A stretch of 39,657 nucleotides of DNA from VMCP01 sp964415065 (GTDB lineage: Bacteria > Bacteroidota > Bacteroidia > NS11-12g > UBA955), in assembly GCA_964415065.1 (NCBI GenBank), contig CAYPYX010000018.1, positions 1 through 39,657 of the forward strand. The letters run 5' to 3'. Of this stretch, positions 8,350-17,488 are shown piece after piece. Under the pieces are notes generated by a model that worked only from the letters and a program-made list of their open reading frames with translations, did no database searches and was not told where the DNA came from. Position 1 is the first letter of the stretch. Each line of letters begins with the position of its first letter. The translations under genes were made by a program, and so were the position numbers.

Positions 8350-8357
8350 TATTTTTG
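8350..8357 (+). promoter_or_regulatory. -7 box TATTTTTG before the HD-domain gene
   Basis: A TAnnTTTG match 36 bases before the chosen ATG at 8394. It argues against starting at the ATG at 8355, which overlaps the box. Confidence 0.45.
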
Positions 8358-8393
8358 TACGTATTTCGCGAACCGTCGCGATTTCAACTAATT

Positions 8394-9641
8394 ATGACTT
8401 TAAAAACTGACCTCACATCCCCCAAAACCAATAAAAATAAAATCATCAATGATCCGTTGCATGGATTTTTAACCTTGCCCAGCGGTTTGGTTTACGATGT
8501 GATCCAACATCCCTATTTTCAACGTTTACGAAGAATTCGACAACTCGGAATGAGTGAATGGGTGTATCCAGGAGCTACACATACGCGGTTTCATCATGCC
8601 CTGGGTGCTTTGAATTTAACGCTACAAGCTATTGAAACTTTGCGTAGAAAGGGGGTAGATATTTCGGATTCTGAGGCAGAAGGAACGGCTCTAGCCATTT
8701 TATTGCACGACATCGGACATGGCCCCTATTCTCACACACTTGAACATACCTTGATTCAAGGCGTACATCACGAGGAAATTTCCATTCGAATTATGCAGCG
8801 TTTGAATGATTTTTTCGGGGGACGTTTAACCGTGGCTATTGAAATTTTTACCAATGTATACAAAAAACCGTTTTTAGGGCAACTTATATCGGGACAATTG
8901 GATATGGATCGTTTGGACTATCTACTTCGAGATAGTTTTTACACTGGAGTTAGCGAAGGGATTGTTGGAGCAGACCGAATTATTCATATGCTCAATGTTA
9001 AAGATGGAAATCTAGTAGTTGAAGAAAAAGGGATCTACAGCGTTGAGAAGTTTCTAATTGCACGTAGGTTGATGTATTGGCAAGTCTATCTTCATAAAAC
9101 GGTGATTTCGGCCGATGCACTGTTGGTGTCGATTTTACAACGAGCAAGGGAATTAGCCTTGGAGGGTCATGGATTGGGCAATTATCACCCACTTTTACAT
9201 TTTCTAATGAACCGAGTGGATGAAAATTCGTTCGACGATGAGGCGTTGGATTTGTTTTTAGTTCTAGACGATATCGATATCATGTCGAGCGTTAAACAGT
9301 GGCAGTTTCACGAAGATTCTGTGTTGCGGGTATTAAGTCAAAGCTTATTGAATCGAAGACTTCCCCGTGTAAAAATATCGAAGGATGAATTTTCGGATGC
9401 CGATATATTTGAGGCTTCTGCTTCCGCGTCGAATCGATTGGGATTTTCGCACGAAGTAATATCCACGTTTTTTGTTAAAACGGGAATATTAGAAAATCAT
9501 GCTTACAAAAGTGAAGGTGGGGGTATTCGAATTTTGAAGAAGGATGGCAGAGTGTGCGATGTTGCAGAGGCTTCTGATAATTATAATTTAGATGCCTTAA
9601 AGGAAACGGTAACTAAGCATTATCTGATTCATTGGGGATAA
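8394..9641 (+). CDS. HD-domain phosphohydrolase (dNTPase/SAMHD1-like)
   Basis: 415 residues from the ATG at 8394. IINDPLHGFLTLP opens the family domain. HTRFHHALG supplies the first metal His, the paired His-Asp is H105-D106 in LHDIGHGPYSHTLEH, and LDMDRLDYLLRDS holds the last metal-binding Asp. This set is that of the HD superfamily branch with deoxynucleotide triphosphohydrolases and SAMHD1. Bacteroidota proteins of this length are often annotated only as HD-domain proteins. Hydrolysis of a dNTP or a related nucleotide is the likely reaction, unproven here. An exact copy of the TTTYGGGGGATG word falls in its 5' coding region and a one-mismatch copy further in. Confidence 0.87.
   Translation: MTLKTDLTSPKTNKNKIINDPLHGFLTLPSGLVYDVIQHPYFQRLRRIRQLGMSEWVYPGATHTRFHHALGALNLTLQAIETLRRKGVDISDSEAEGTALAILLHDIGHGPYSHTLEHTLIQGVHHEEISIRIMQRLNDFFGGRLTVAIEIFTNVYKKPFLGQLISGQLDMDRLDYLLRDSFYTGVSEGIVGADRIIHMLNVKDGNLVVEEKGIYSVEKFLIARRLMYWQVYLHKTVISADALLVSILQRARELALEGHGLGNYHPLLHFLMNRVDENSFDDEALDLFLVLDDIDIMSSVKQWQFHEDSVLRVLSQSLLNRRLPRVKISKDEFSDADIFEASASASNRLGFSHEVISTFFVKTGILENHAYKSEGGGIRILKKDGRVCDVAEASDNYNLDALKETVTKHYLIHWG
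8416..8427 (-). repeat. Exact copy of the TTTYGGGGGATG word (Y = T)
   Basis: Plus strand reads CATCCCCCAAAA, within codons for Ser-Pro-Lys near the start of the HD-domain gene. Confidence 0.7.
8813..8824 (+). repeat. One-mismatch copy of the TTTYGGGGGATG word
   Basis: Reads TTTCGGGGGACG inside the HD-domain gene, encoding Phe-Gly-Gly-Arg. Confidence 0.5.
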
Positions 9642-9704
9642 ACTGAATGATTTGGATTTAATGGGATTGCATTTGGCATATTCTGAAAGTATGATAATAT
9701 TGAG

Positions 9705-9748
9705 CATTGTTTCTGAATAAAACTATCATTGTTTCTGGATAAAACTAT
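9705..9748 (+). repeat. Tandem 22-bp direct repeat, two copies
   Basis: Copies at 9705-9726 and 9727-9748 abut exactly and differ at one base (CTGAAT versus CTGGAT). They lie in the 208-base gap upstream of ksgA. No protein or RNA structure is apparent. Confidence 0.85.
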
Positions 9749-9849
9749 AAGAACTTTGTAGCTCATTAAGGTTGGATTAATTAAGATATTGCGACGGAAT
9801 TAAAATGAAAAATTTTAAACACAAAAGACCGAGTTACTCGGAAGGAGTG

Positions 9850-10635
9850 ATGGCCAAGAAGCACTTGGGACAACACTTTTTAACCGATTTATCGGTAGCG
9901 GAACGCATTGCTGATTTATTAAATGATCAGACCTTAGATGGCGTAATTGAAATTGGTCCAGGAACTGGGGTTATGACGCGATTTTTATACGAGAAGTGGA
10001 GGGAAAAATTGGTTTGTATTGAATTGGATTCGGAGTCGGTAGCGTATTTGAATTCGGCAGAATGGTCGCAAGGATTGAGGGTTATAGAAGGTGATTTTTT
10101 GAGGATGGACATAAATTCTTTGGGCTTATCAGGTCGAATTGCCGTTATTGGCAACTATCCTTACAACATCAGTACTCAGATTGTATTTAAGGTATTGGAA
10201 GAGGGGACGGGTATAAATTTCAAAGTAGTTCAATTCGCGGGTATGTTTCAAAAAGAAGTGGCAGAACGATTGGCATCGGGACATGGGAATAAGGATTATG
10301 GAATAACCAGTGTGTTGCTGCAAGCGTATTTTGACTGTAAATACGAGTTTACTGTAGATGAGGATGCATTCAATCCACCTCCCAAGGTAAAAAGTGGCGT
10401 AATAGATTGTTGTTGGAACGAACAAAATAAAGACTATACATTTCGAAATTTGAAGGTAGTTGTAAAGCAAGCATTTTCTCAACGGAGGAAAACCTTATCT
10501 AACGCACTGAAACCCTTACTTAACGGAGAGAATGGAATTAAAATTCCGGAAGAATGGATGGGTAAACGCGCAGAGCAATTGAGTGTGAAGGAATTTGAGG
10601 AAATTGCAATTTTATTTGCAAATGCAACCCGTTGA
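9850..10635 (+). CDS. ksgA: 16S rRNA (adenine1518/1519-N6)-dimethyltransferase
   Basis: 261 residues from the ATG at 9850, chosen because KKHLGQHFLTD is the usual N-terminus of the family and a purine-rich GGAAGGAG lies just before it. An in-frame ATG at 9805 would add 15 residues of no family resemblance. IEIGPGTGVMTRFL is the SAM loop, CIELDSESV the acidic strand end, and NYPYNIS (residues 102-108) is the catalytic N-L/I-P-Y type motif. FSQRRKTLSNALKP is the rRNA-binding C-terminal motif. KsgA dimethylates two adjacent adenines in helix 45 of 16S rRNA during small-subunit maturation. Confidence 0.94.
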   Translation: MAKKHLGQHFLTDLSVAERIADLLNDQTLDGVIEIGPGTGVMTRFLYEKWREKLVCIELDSESVAYLNSAEWSQGLRVIEGDFLRMDINSLGLSGRIAVIGNYPYNISTQIVFKVLEEGTGINFKVVQFAGMFQKEVAERLASGHGNKDYGITSVLLQAYFDCKYEFTVDEDAFNPPPKVKSGVIDCCWNEQNKDYTFRNLKVVVKQAFSQRRKTLSNALKPLLNGENGIKIPEEWMGKRAEQLSVKEFEEIAILFANATR

Positions 10636-10738
10636 TTTATAGTGAATAAATAGACTTATTTGGTTTAATTCTAAGAATATTTGTTTGACTTTTTAAAAAA
10701 ATCTCTCAAAAGCATAGTTTTTTAAAGTCAGTATACGT

Positions 10739-10746
10739 TAAATTTG
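10739..10746 (+). promoter_or_regulatory. -7 box TAAATTTG at the head of the cytochrome oxidase operon
   Basis: A TAnnTTTG match 28 bases before the coxB start. It is the only clear promoter-like element before the nine closely spaced cox genes. Confidence 0.5.
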
Positions 10747-10774
10747 TGCCCCAAACCGCAATTGGTCTTTAAAG

Positions 10775-12241
10775 ATGAAATTTAATACCCTAAGAGTTTT
10801 GAACAACTCGTTAATCAAAAAGACGTTGGTACTGTTGTTTACAGTACTTACCCCTTTGTTTGCATTAGCTGCGAGCGACGTGATCGAGCCCCCCAAAGAG
10901 TTCAGCATTTCGAATTTTGATTGGGTTTCCATTTTAACTGTGGTGTTGATCCTATTAATGATTTTGGTTGTTGCCAGAGCATTTGATATTGGATCTTTAA
11001 CCGAAAAGATAACTGGAAAAACTATCGTAAGCTGGAACAACGTAAATGCGTATGTAGGTATCATTGTTTTGATCCTAGGTATGATCGGTGTTTGGTACGA
11101 GTTGAAATACCATGGTAAATACTTGATGTTGGGTAACTCTGCATCAGAGCACGGTTCAACCTACGATTCTATGTTCTATTGGACGTTTGGATTTACCTTC
11201 TTCGTATTTGTTGTTACAGAGGTATTGTTGTTTTATTTCATGTTTAAATACCGCTACAGCGAGAAGCGTAAAGCGTTGTATTATTTCCACAACAACAAAT
11301 TGGAAGTAATTTGGACCATTGTTCCTTCGATTGTTTTAACGTTTTTAGTTTTAAGAGGTTTCAATACTTGGTCTAAAATCACTACAGAAATCCCTAAAGA
11401 AAGTCAAGAAATTGAAGTATTCGCATATCAATTTGGTTGGAAAGCTCGTTATGCGGGTGATGACAAAGAATTGGGGAATTCTAATTTCAACTTCATTTCA
11501 GGAACCAACCCATTGGGTATTGCTGAAGATGGTGCAGTTAAAGAATTAATTGCTGAATTAGAAGGTGAAGTTGCAAAGCTAAAAGTGAAACAAGAAACAG
11601 CTTCTGACAGTATCAAAGTTTGGAAAGCTAAATACGATCGTATGGTTTCTACTGGTTTGAACAGAACGTACCCCGAAGATTTCAAAGCGATCAAAGATCA
11701 GTACAACGATGCAATTAGCGGTGCTTATGAGCGTCAATTAGAGAAAGATCTAAAGCGTAAGAAAACTGCTTTATCCAGAATTGCTGAATACCAAAAAGAT
11801 AAAGAATTCTTCAACGGCAAAGCTTCTGATGACAAGATTACGACAGAGTTAGTTCTCGTAAAGGATAAACCTTATGTTTTCAAATTCAGAGCGCGTGATG
11901 TAATTCACTCCGCTTACATGCCTGATTTCCGTGTGCAAATGAACTGTGTACCAGGTATGCCAACACAATTTGCATTTACACCTACGATGACCACGGCTCA
12001 GGCACGTGAAATCAAAGGAAACAAAGAGTTTGATTACTATTTGTATTGCAATAAAATTTGTGGTGGTGCACACTACAATATGAAAATTAAAGTAACAGTT
12101 GTAGGAAGCGAAGCGGAATACCAAACTTGGTTAGCAACACAAGCTCCTTTTGTGGCACCAGCAGTTCCAGCGGCACCAGCAGCTCCAGCAACTACAGATT
12201 CGGCAACAGTAACTACTACCCCAACAGTAGCATTAAAATAA
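10775..12241 (+). CDS. coxB: Cytochrome c oxidase subunit II (CuA subunit)
   Basis: A 488-residue protein, larger than the usual 250-400. A signal-like segment (residues 1-33) is followed by two extra membrane helices, then the standard two-helix hairpin (about 120-200). In the periplasmic cupredoxin domain, His378 (DVIHSAYMP) and C425-x3-C429-x3-H433-x2-M436 (CNKICGGAHYNM) are the CuA ligands. The Glu of the common CxExC motif is Lys427 here. Between about residues 245 and 350 is a charged, coiled-coil-like insertion. The C-terminus is an Ala/Pro/Thr-rich tail. It takes electrons from cytochrome c and passes them to heme a. It is the first gene of the operon; coxA follows after 19 bases. Confidence 0.96.
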   Translation: MKFNTLRVLNNSLIKKTLVLLFTVLTPLFALAASDVIEPPKEFSISNFDWVSILTVVLILLMILVVARAFDIGSLTEKITGKTIVSWNNVNAYVGIIVLILGMIGVWYELKYHGKYLMLGNSASEHGSTYDSMFYWTFGFTFFVFVVTEVLLFYFMFKYRYSEKRKALYYFHNNKLEVIWTIVPSIVLTFLVLRGFNTWSKITTEIPKESQEIEVFAYQFGWKARYAGDDKELGNSNFNFISGTNPLGIAEDGAVKELIAELEGEVAKLKVKQETASDSIKVWKAKYDRMVSTGLNRTYPEDFKAIKDQYNDAISGAYERQLEKDLKRKKTALSRIAEYQKDKEFFNGKASDDKITTELVLVKDKPYVFKFRARDVIHSAYMPDFRVQMNCVPGMPTQFAFTPTMTTAQAREIKGNKEFDYYLYCNKICGGAHYNMKIKVTVVGSEAEYQTWLATQAPFVAPAVPAAPAAPATTDSATVTTTPTVALK

Positions 12242-12260
12242 ATAAATTAAGACAAAGCAT

Positions 12261-14144
12261 ATGAGCACAGCAGCTTTACACGCAGACCATCACGCTGATC
12301 ACCACCACAAGGAGAGTTTCATCAGCAAGTATGTGTTCTCGATGGACCACAAAATGATATCCAAGCAATTCCTGATTACAGGTATTATTATGGGTATGGT
12401 TGGTATGATTATGTCATTGTTATTCCGTTTGCAATTGGCATGGCCCGATGAACAATTTGGAATATTAGAAACATTATTGGGAAAATGGGCCGTTGATGGC
12501 AAATTGGATCCCAATTTTTATATGGGTTTGGTTACCATTCACGGTACAATCATGGTATTCTATGTATTGACCGCGGGTTTGAGTGGAACGTTTAGTAATC
12601 TACTTATTCCATTGCAGTTAGGTGCTAGAGATATGGCATCTCCAATGATGAATATGTTGAGCTACTGGTTCTTCTTCGCTAGTTCTGTTGTATTGTTGAT
12701 CTCTGTGGGTGTTGAAACCGGTCCTGCATCAGGTGGTTGGACAGTTTATCCTCCATTAAGTGCTTTAGAGAAAGCAATGCCAGGTTCTGGTTTAGGTATG
12801 ACCTTATGGTTAACTGCAATTGCTTTGTTTATTGTATCTTCTCTTTTAGGAGGTATTAACTATATTTCAACTGTATTGAACATGCGTACTAAAGGTATGA
12901 GCATGAATAGAATGCCTTTAACTATTTGGGCTTTCTTTTTCACCGCTATCCTTGGTTTATTATCGTTCCCTGTATTGTTGGGAGCTGCCTTGTTCTTGAT
13001 TTTTGACCGTTCTTTTGGTACGAGCTTCTACCTAAGTGATATTTATTTAGAGGGAGTAGGTGCATTGGAAAACATCGGTGGTAGTCCTGTATTGTACCAG
13101 CATTTATTCTGGTTCTTGGGTCACCCTGAAGTATACATCATTTTGATGCCAGCATTGGGTATTACATCTGAGGTGATTTCAACAAACGCTCGTAAGCCTA
13201 TCTTCGGTTATACTGCGATGATCATTTCATTGATGGGTATTTCTTTCTTGTCATTCATCGTATGGGGTCACCACATGTTTATCACAGGTATGAATCCATT
13301 CTTGGGTTCAGTATTTATGATTTTAACATTGATTATTGCAGTACCTTCTGCAGTAAAAGCATTCAACTATTTGACCACATTATGGAAAGGTAACTTGCGC
13401 TTTAATCCAGCGATGTTATTCTCCATTGGTTTGGTATCGTTCTTTATCTCTGGTGGTTTGACTGGTATTTACTTAGGTAATGCTGCCTTGGATATTCAAT
13501 TACACGATAGTTATTTCGTAGTTGCCCACTTCCACTTGGTAATGGGATCTGCAGCTATCTTCGGTATGTTCGCAGGTATCTATCACTGGTTCCCTAAAAT
13601 GTATGGTAGAATGATGAACAAAACCTTGGGTTATTTCCACTTCTGGTTGACATTCATCACCGCGTACTTGGTATTCTTCCCAATGCACTTTATGGGATTG
13701 GCTGGTGTACCTCGTCGTTACTATCAATTTACTTTGGTTAAAGAATTTGATGTATGGATGGACGTAAATAAATTGATCACAGTTTCTGCAATAGTTGCAG
13801 GTGCTGCTCAGTTGTTGTTCATTTGGAACTTCTTCTATAGCATTTTCAAAGGAAAGAAATCTGAACAAAATCCTTGGCAAGCAAACACCTTAGAATGGTC
13901 TACTCCAGTAGAGCGTATTCACGGTAACTGGCCTGGTGAAATACCAACTGTTTATAGAGGTCCTTACGAGTATTCTCGTCCAGATCGCGAGGAAGATTTC
14001 TTCCCTCAATATATTCCAGATGAAAGCGCTCCTGAAGTGTTGCATCCAGAGGAAACCCAAAATGCCCCAAGTGAGAAAGAGGAAGAGACTGCAGAGACCA
14101 GCGTATTCTTCGCTGCAATTAAGAGGGTTTTTGGTTTGAGCTAA
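12261..14144 (+). CDS. coxA: Cytochrome c oxidase subunit I (aa3 type)
   Basis: 627 residues with 12 or more membrane helices. His94 (HGTIMVF) and His425 are heme a ligands and His423 (VAHFHLVMG) the heme a3 ligand. H288-P-E-V-Y292 contains the CuB His, the D-channel Glu and the cross-linked Tyr, and His337-His338 (WGHHMF) complete CuB. The D-channel Asp (GARDMASP) and Asn (FSNLL) and the K-channel Lys (PSAVKAF) are all present, so this is a proton-pumping A1-type enzyme. The N-terminus is unusually His-rich (residues 7-17). The C-terminal 60 residues are acidic and cytoplasmic. It reduces O2 to water. It shares the operon with the heme A and copper-delivery genes. Confidence 0.98.
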   Translation: MSTAALHADHHADHHHKESFISKYVFSMDHKMISKQFLITGIIMGMVGMIMSLLFRLQLAWPDEQFGILETLLGKWAVDGKLDPNFYMGLVTIHGTIMVFYVLTAGLSGTFSNLLIPLQLGARDMASPMMNMLSYWFFFASSVVLLISVGVETGPASGGWTVYPPLSALEKAMPGSGLGMTLWLTAIALFIVSSLLGGINYISTVLNMRTKGMSMNRMPLTIWAFFFTAILGLLSFPVLLGAALFLIFDRSFGTSFYLSDIYLEGVGALENIGGSPVLYQHLFWFLGHPEVYIILMPALGITSEVISTNARKPIFGYTAMIISLMGISFLSFIVWGHHMFITGMNPFLGSVFMILTLIIAVPSAVKAFNYLTTLWKGNLRFNPAMLFSIGLVSFFISGGLTGIYLGNAALDIQLHDSYFVVAHFHLVMGSAAIFGMFAGIYHWFPKMYGRMMNKTLGYFHFWLTFITAYLVFFPMHFMGLAGVPRRYYQFTLVKEFDVWMDVNKLITVSAIVAGAAQLLFIWNFFYSIFKGKKSEQNPWQANTLEWSTPVERIHGNWPGEIPTVYRGPYEYSRPDREEDFFPQYIPDESAPEVLHPEETQNAPSEKEEETAETSVFFAAIKRVFGLS

Positions 14145-14146
14145 TT

Positions 14147-15187
14147 ATGAATTCAAGCGGAATAAACTCCGGATTGATAAAATGGTACAGACGAATAGGT
14201 TTATATACCTGTTCGTCTGTTTTTTTATTATTCCTTTTGGGAAGTTTGGTGAGAGCCACAGGTAGTGGTATGGGTTGTCCAGATTGGCCAAAGTGCTTCG
14301 GACAATTTGCGCCTCCATTCAGTGAGGATCAATTGCCATCAAATTATCAGGAAGTGTTCTTGAAGAAACGCATTAAAAAATTGGATCGCTTCGTTGGTGC
14401 CTTAGATAAAATTGGATTAAACGAACGCGCTGCAAAAATCCGGGCAGATAAATCACTTTTAGAACCGGAGGCTTTTGATGTTACAAAAGCGTGGATCGAA
14501 TATATTAATCGATTGTTTGGTGTGTTGAGCGGTGTTTTTGGTGTGGTATTTCTGGTGTTAGGTTTTCGATTGCGTAAAGAAAATAAAAGGGCTTTTTTAT
14601 GGTTAATAATGGGATTCATATTTCTCTTATTGAACGGTTGGTTGGGTAGTTATGTGGTAGCTACTAATTTGTTACCTGGAATCGTGTCACTTCATTTTAT
14701 GCTTTCCTTTATTTGTCTTTTTGCATTTATGAAAGCATTGGATACCGTGGTTCCTACGTTGAAGTTACACCAACAAAATACCAAGTTGAATTGGAATGTT
14801 CTCAGTTTGGTTTTATTTATTGTTGTGATTTTAGGTACTTGGTCTAGAGAACAAGTGGAAGTACTGAAGGATAATGGAAACCTACTAACTGCAGATGGTG
14901 AAATGTTGAACTTTGTAGATATGGATTGGCTCTTTGCCGTTCATAGATACGTTCCTGGAATAATTATGATTTGGGGATATTTATTGTGGAATCGCTCTGG
15001 TGTTTCAGCGGTAAATTCCCATGGTTTTTGGTTGTTCCTTGCTAGTATTGTTCAAATAAGTTTTGGAGCAATTCATATCGTTTTTGTTATACCTACTTGG
15101 ACTCAGATAGCGCATGTAGTTTTGGGAAGTGGTTTATTAACCTACGTATTTGCTGTTTCACTTTCATTTAGACAAAAAAATAGTTAA
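14147..15187 (+). CDS. ctaA: Heme A synthase (CtaA/COX15)
   Basis: 346 residues with about eight membrane helices in two four-helix bundles. The first bundle carries GSLVRATGSGMGCPDWPKCFGQF, the family signature with a Cys pair in the first periplasmic loop. The second bundle has AVHRYVPGII with a heme-ligand His, and QIAHVVLGSGLL with another. The enzyme oxidises the C8 methyl group of heme O to give heme A, needed by the CoxA of this operon. The loop between helices 1 and 2 (about residues 50-115) is longer than in Bacillus CtaA, as in COX15-type enzymes. Its start lies 2 bases after the coxA stop. Confidence 0.94.
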   Translation: MNSSGINSGLIKWYRRIGLYTCSSVFLLFLLGSLVRATGSGMGCPDWPKCFGQFAPPFSEDQLPSNYQEVFLKKRIKKLDRFVGALDKIGLNERAAKIRADKSLLEPEAFDVTKAWIEYINRLFGVLSGVFGVVFLVLGFRLRKENKRAFLWLIMGFIFLLLNGWLGSYVVATNLLPGIVSLHFMLSFICLFAFMKALDTVVPTLKLHQQNTKLNWNVLSLVLFIVVILGTWSREQVEVLKDNGNLLTADGEMLNFVDMDWLFAVHRYVPGIIMIWGYLLWNRSGVSAVNSHGFWLFLASIVQISFGAIHIVFVIPTWTQIAHVVLGSGLLTYVFAVSLSFRQKNS

Positions 15188-15191
15188 AGAA

Positions 15192-16079
15192 ATGAGTAAT
15201 AATAAATCGACGATTAGAGCGTATGCTGAGTTGGTGAAATTCCGGTTAACCAGCACGGTGGTAGCAACTTCGTCATTCGGTTATATAATTGCGTTGAAGT
15301 ACGTAAATGGTCAAAATTGGAAAGAGCATTTTGATTGGTTGTTGTTTTTAGGCGTATTATTGGGTGGAATGTTGATCGTATTCGCCGCGAATGGAATGAA
15401 TCAAATCATTGAGAAGGATAATGATTCAAAAATGAATCGTACTTCAAATCGTCCCATCGTAGAAGGCAGAATTCCAGTTGCTCATGCTCGCATATTTTGC
15501 TGGGTTACTGGTTTTTTGGGGATTTTCACTCTAATTGGATCAGGAGCACCATTTTTATCGGTGTTATTGGGTGCATTGAGCTTAATCATTTATGTTTTTT
15601 TGTATACACCTATGAAGCAGGTTTCGCCGGTGGCTGTTTTAGTAGGAGCCATACCGGGAGCGTTGCCGCCTTGGATAGGTTATACTGCTGTAGTTCCTAG
15701 AATGGATGAATTGGGATTGATTTTATTTTTAATCCAATTTTTTTGGCAATTTCCTCACTTTTGGGCGATTGCTTGGTTGTTGCATGATGACTATCAGAAA
15801 GCAGGTTATTGGTTACTTCCTTCCCAAGGAGGAAGAGATAAAAAGAGTGCCTATCAGATTCTTATATACACTGTGATTTTGAATTTGGTGAGTTTAATGC
15901 CGTTGATGTATGGAGTTTCTTCGATTAACGCTGTTATTGTACTTATACCGTTGTCGTTGTTTTTCTTTTATATGGCGTTCAAATTGTTTAGGAGTTTAGA
16001 GGTAAGTGATGCAAGAAAATTACTTTTTGCATCGTTTTTATACACTCCTGTCGTATTTTTGTGCTACATTTTATTTTAA
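15192..16079 (+). CDS. ctaB: Protoheme IX farnesyltransferase (heme O synthase)
   Basis: 295 residues from the ATG at 15192, which follows the ctaA stop by 4 bases. Starting at the ATG at 15150 would overlap ctaA and add unrelated residues. The protein belongs to the UbiA prenyltransferase superfamily: about nine membrane helices with the diphosphate-binding motif NDSKMNRTSNRPIVEGRI near residues 76-93 and a second polar loop HDDYQKAGYWLLP. It adds a farnesyl group to heme B, making heme O for CtaA. Co-transcription with ctaA and coxAB gives heme A supply matched to apo-oxidase. Confidence 0.95.
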   Translation: MSNNKSTIRAYAELVKFRLTSTVVATSSFGYIIALKYVNGQNWKEHFDWLLFLGVLLGGMLIVFAANGMNQIIEKDNDSKMNRTSNRPIVEGRIPVAHARIFCWVTGFLGIFTLIGSGAPFLSVLLGALSLIIYVFLYTPMKQVSPVAVLVGAIPGALPPWIGYTAVVPRMDELGLILFLIQFFWQFPHFWAIAWLLHDDYQKAGYWLLPSQGGRDKKSAYQILIYTVILNLVSLMPLMYGVSSINAVIVLIPLSLFFFYMAFKLFRSLEVSDARKLLFASFLYTPVVFLCYILF

Positions 16080-16084
16080 CCTAA

Positions 16085-16678
16085 ATGAAAGCAGCTAAAT
16101 ATAAAGATCCAAAGCCAGCGGTGGTGCCAGCCAAATTAAATTTGTGGCTGTTTATGTTGGCCAGTAGCATGCTTTTCGCAGCTACCGTAAGTGCGTTTAT
16201 CGTACACCGTCCGGATGCAGAGGGAAGAGGAGCATGGACTGCTTTTGACCTCCCTATATTTTTCCTTTATTCTACGGTAATCGTTGTATTAAGTTCAGTT
16301 ACGGCATATTATGCGTATAAAAGTGCTAAGAACGACGAACTAACTCAGAATAAAACCTGGTTATTGGTTACCACGATTTTAGGGACATTATTCTGTGTTT
16401 CACAGTATTTGGGATGGCAGCAAATGGTTCGTTTGGAACTTACATTTGTGAATGCCCGTCCAGAAGATATTTCTGCATCCTATGTTTGGGTTATTACCAT
16501 GCTGCATTTTATCCATATTTTGGGTGGAATCGGTTTGTTAGTAGCCACTTGGATTCAGGCAATTCGATTGAATGTTCACAAAAAAAGCATGACTTTGATG
16601 TCAATTACACACACTTATTGGCATTTTGTTGGTTTATTGTGGATTTTCTTGTATTTATTCCTTTATTTCGCACAGTAG
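16085..16678 (+). CDS. ctaE: Cytochrome c oxidase subunit III, first copy (short)
   Basis: 197 residues with five hydrophobic helices. The C-terminal THTYWHFVGLLWIFLYLFLYF is the family's closing helix, and VWVITMLHFIHILGGIGLL matches the conserved helix with a His near its middle. It starts 5 bases after ctaB. Two adjacent subunit III-like genes are normal in Bacteroidota oxidase operons. This shorter one resembles the five-helix form. Subunit III binds CoxA, keeps proton uptake and turnover stable, and has no metal centre. Confidence 0.87.
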   Translation: MKAAKYKDPKPAVVPAKLNLWLFMLASSMLFAATVSAFIVHRPDAEGRGAWTAFDLPIFFLYSTVIVVLSSVTAYYAYKSAKNDELTQNKTWLLVTTILGTLFCVSQYLGWQQMVRLELTFVNARPEDISASYVWVITMLHFIHILGGIGLLVATWIQAIRLNVHKKSMTLMSITHTYWHFVGLLWIFLYLFLYFAQ

Positions 16679-16690
16679 TAAATTTACCCA

Positions 16691-17455
16691 ATGGCAAATC
16701 ATACAGAAGCAACATTTGAGAAGCAGCCCATGTGGGCTGGAGGACGTTCTCCCTTTAATGTGAGTTACGGAAAATTAATGATGTGGATATTCTTATTATC
16801 CGACGCATTTACCTTCTCTAGTTTACTAGTTCAATACGGAGCACAGCGCTTTAGTAACATTCAATCTCCTGTTACAACTAAATGGCCTGATCCCGCGTCT
16901 ATTTTTAACCATTTCCCATTTATGCACGGTTTGCATTTACCGTTGCTATTTGTGAGTGTTATGACTTTTATTCTGATTTTGAGTTCTGTTACTATGGTAT
17001 TAGCTGTTGAAGCAGGACACAGAAACAGCAAGAAAGAAGTTCAACGTTATATGCTTTACACCATTATTGGTGGAGCGGCTTTCTTGGGATGTCAGGCTTG
17101 GGAATGGTCTACGTTTATTCATGAAGGAGCTCGTTTGTACGGAAATACCTTCGGTATCACTGAACAAGGTTACAAGCATCTTACTAGTGTAGGATTCGGC
17201 GATCATTTCGAGTGGGCTTTGGGCGATAGAACCAATGGTCCTGTTCCATTTGCTGCATTGTTTTTTATCGTAACTGGTTTCCATGGTTTCCACGTATTCT
17301 CTGGGGTAGTAATCAACATAGTAGTTTACATTATGACCGTTCGTGGTGTATTTGAACGTCGTGGACACTATGAAATGATTGAAAAAGCTGGTTTGTACTG
17401 GCACTTTGTAGATCTAGTGTGGGTGTTCGTATTTACCTTCTTCTACCTAATCTAA
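16691..17455 (+). CDS. ctaE: Cytochrome c oxidase subunit III, second copy
   Basis: 254 residues with six or seven membrane helices. GKLMMWIFLLSDAFTFSSLLVQY is the opening helix with conserved Asp, GCQAWEWSTFIHEGA matches the conserved W-E helix with its membrane-embedded Glu, and VTGFHGFHVFSGVVIN and GLYWHFVDLVWVFVFTFFYL are the signature C-terminal helices. It begins 12 bases after the first copy. The second copy is longer and closer to standard subunit III, so the two copies probably have different places in the complex; that is inference. Confidence 0.93.
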   Translation: MANHTEATFEKQPMWAGGRSPFNVSYGKLMMWIFLLSDAFTFSSLLVQYGAQRFSNIQSPVTTKWPDPASIFNHFPFMHGLHLPLLFVSVMTFILILSSVTMVLAVEAGHRNSKKEVQRYMLYTIIGGAAFLGCQAWEWSTFIHEGARLYGNTFGITEQGYKHLTSVGFGDHFEWALGDRTNGPVPFAALFFIVTGFHGFHVFSGVVINIVVYIMTVRGVFERRGHYEMIEKAGLYWHFVDLVWVFVFTFFYLI

Positions 17456-17488
17456 TTATTAACCTATCTAAATTTAAATCATATCATT

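Noticed and set aside
9805..9849. Upstream in-frame start for ksgA
   Set aside because: The added 15 residues do not resemble the family, and the better-placed ATG at 9850 has a purine-rich leader.
12047..12082. CuA motif CNKICG lacks the usual Glu (CxExC) in subunit II
   Set aside because: Bacteroidota CoxB sequences that I recall also have CNKICG, and only the carbonyl of that residue binds copper. It is a clade feature and not a defect.
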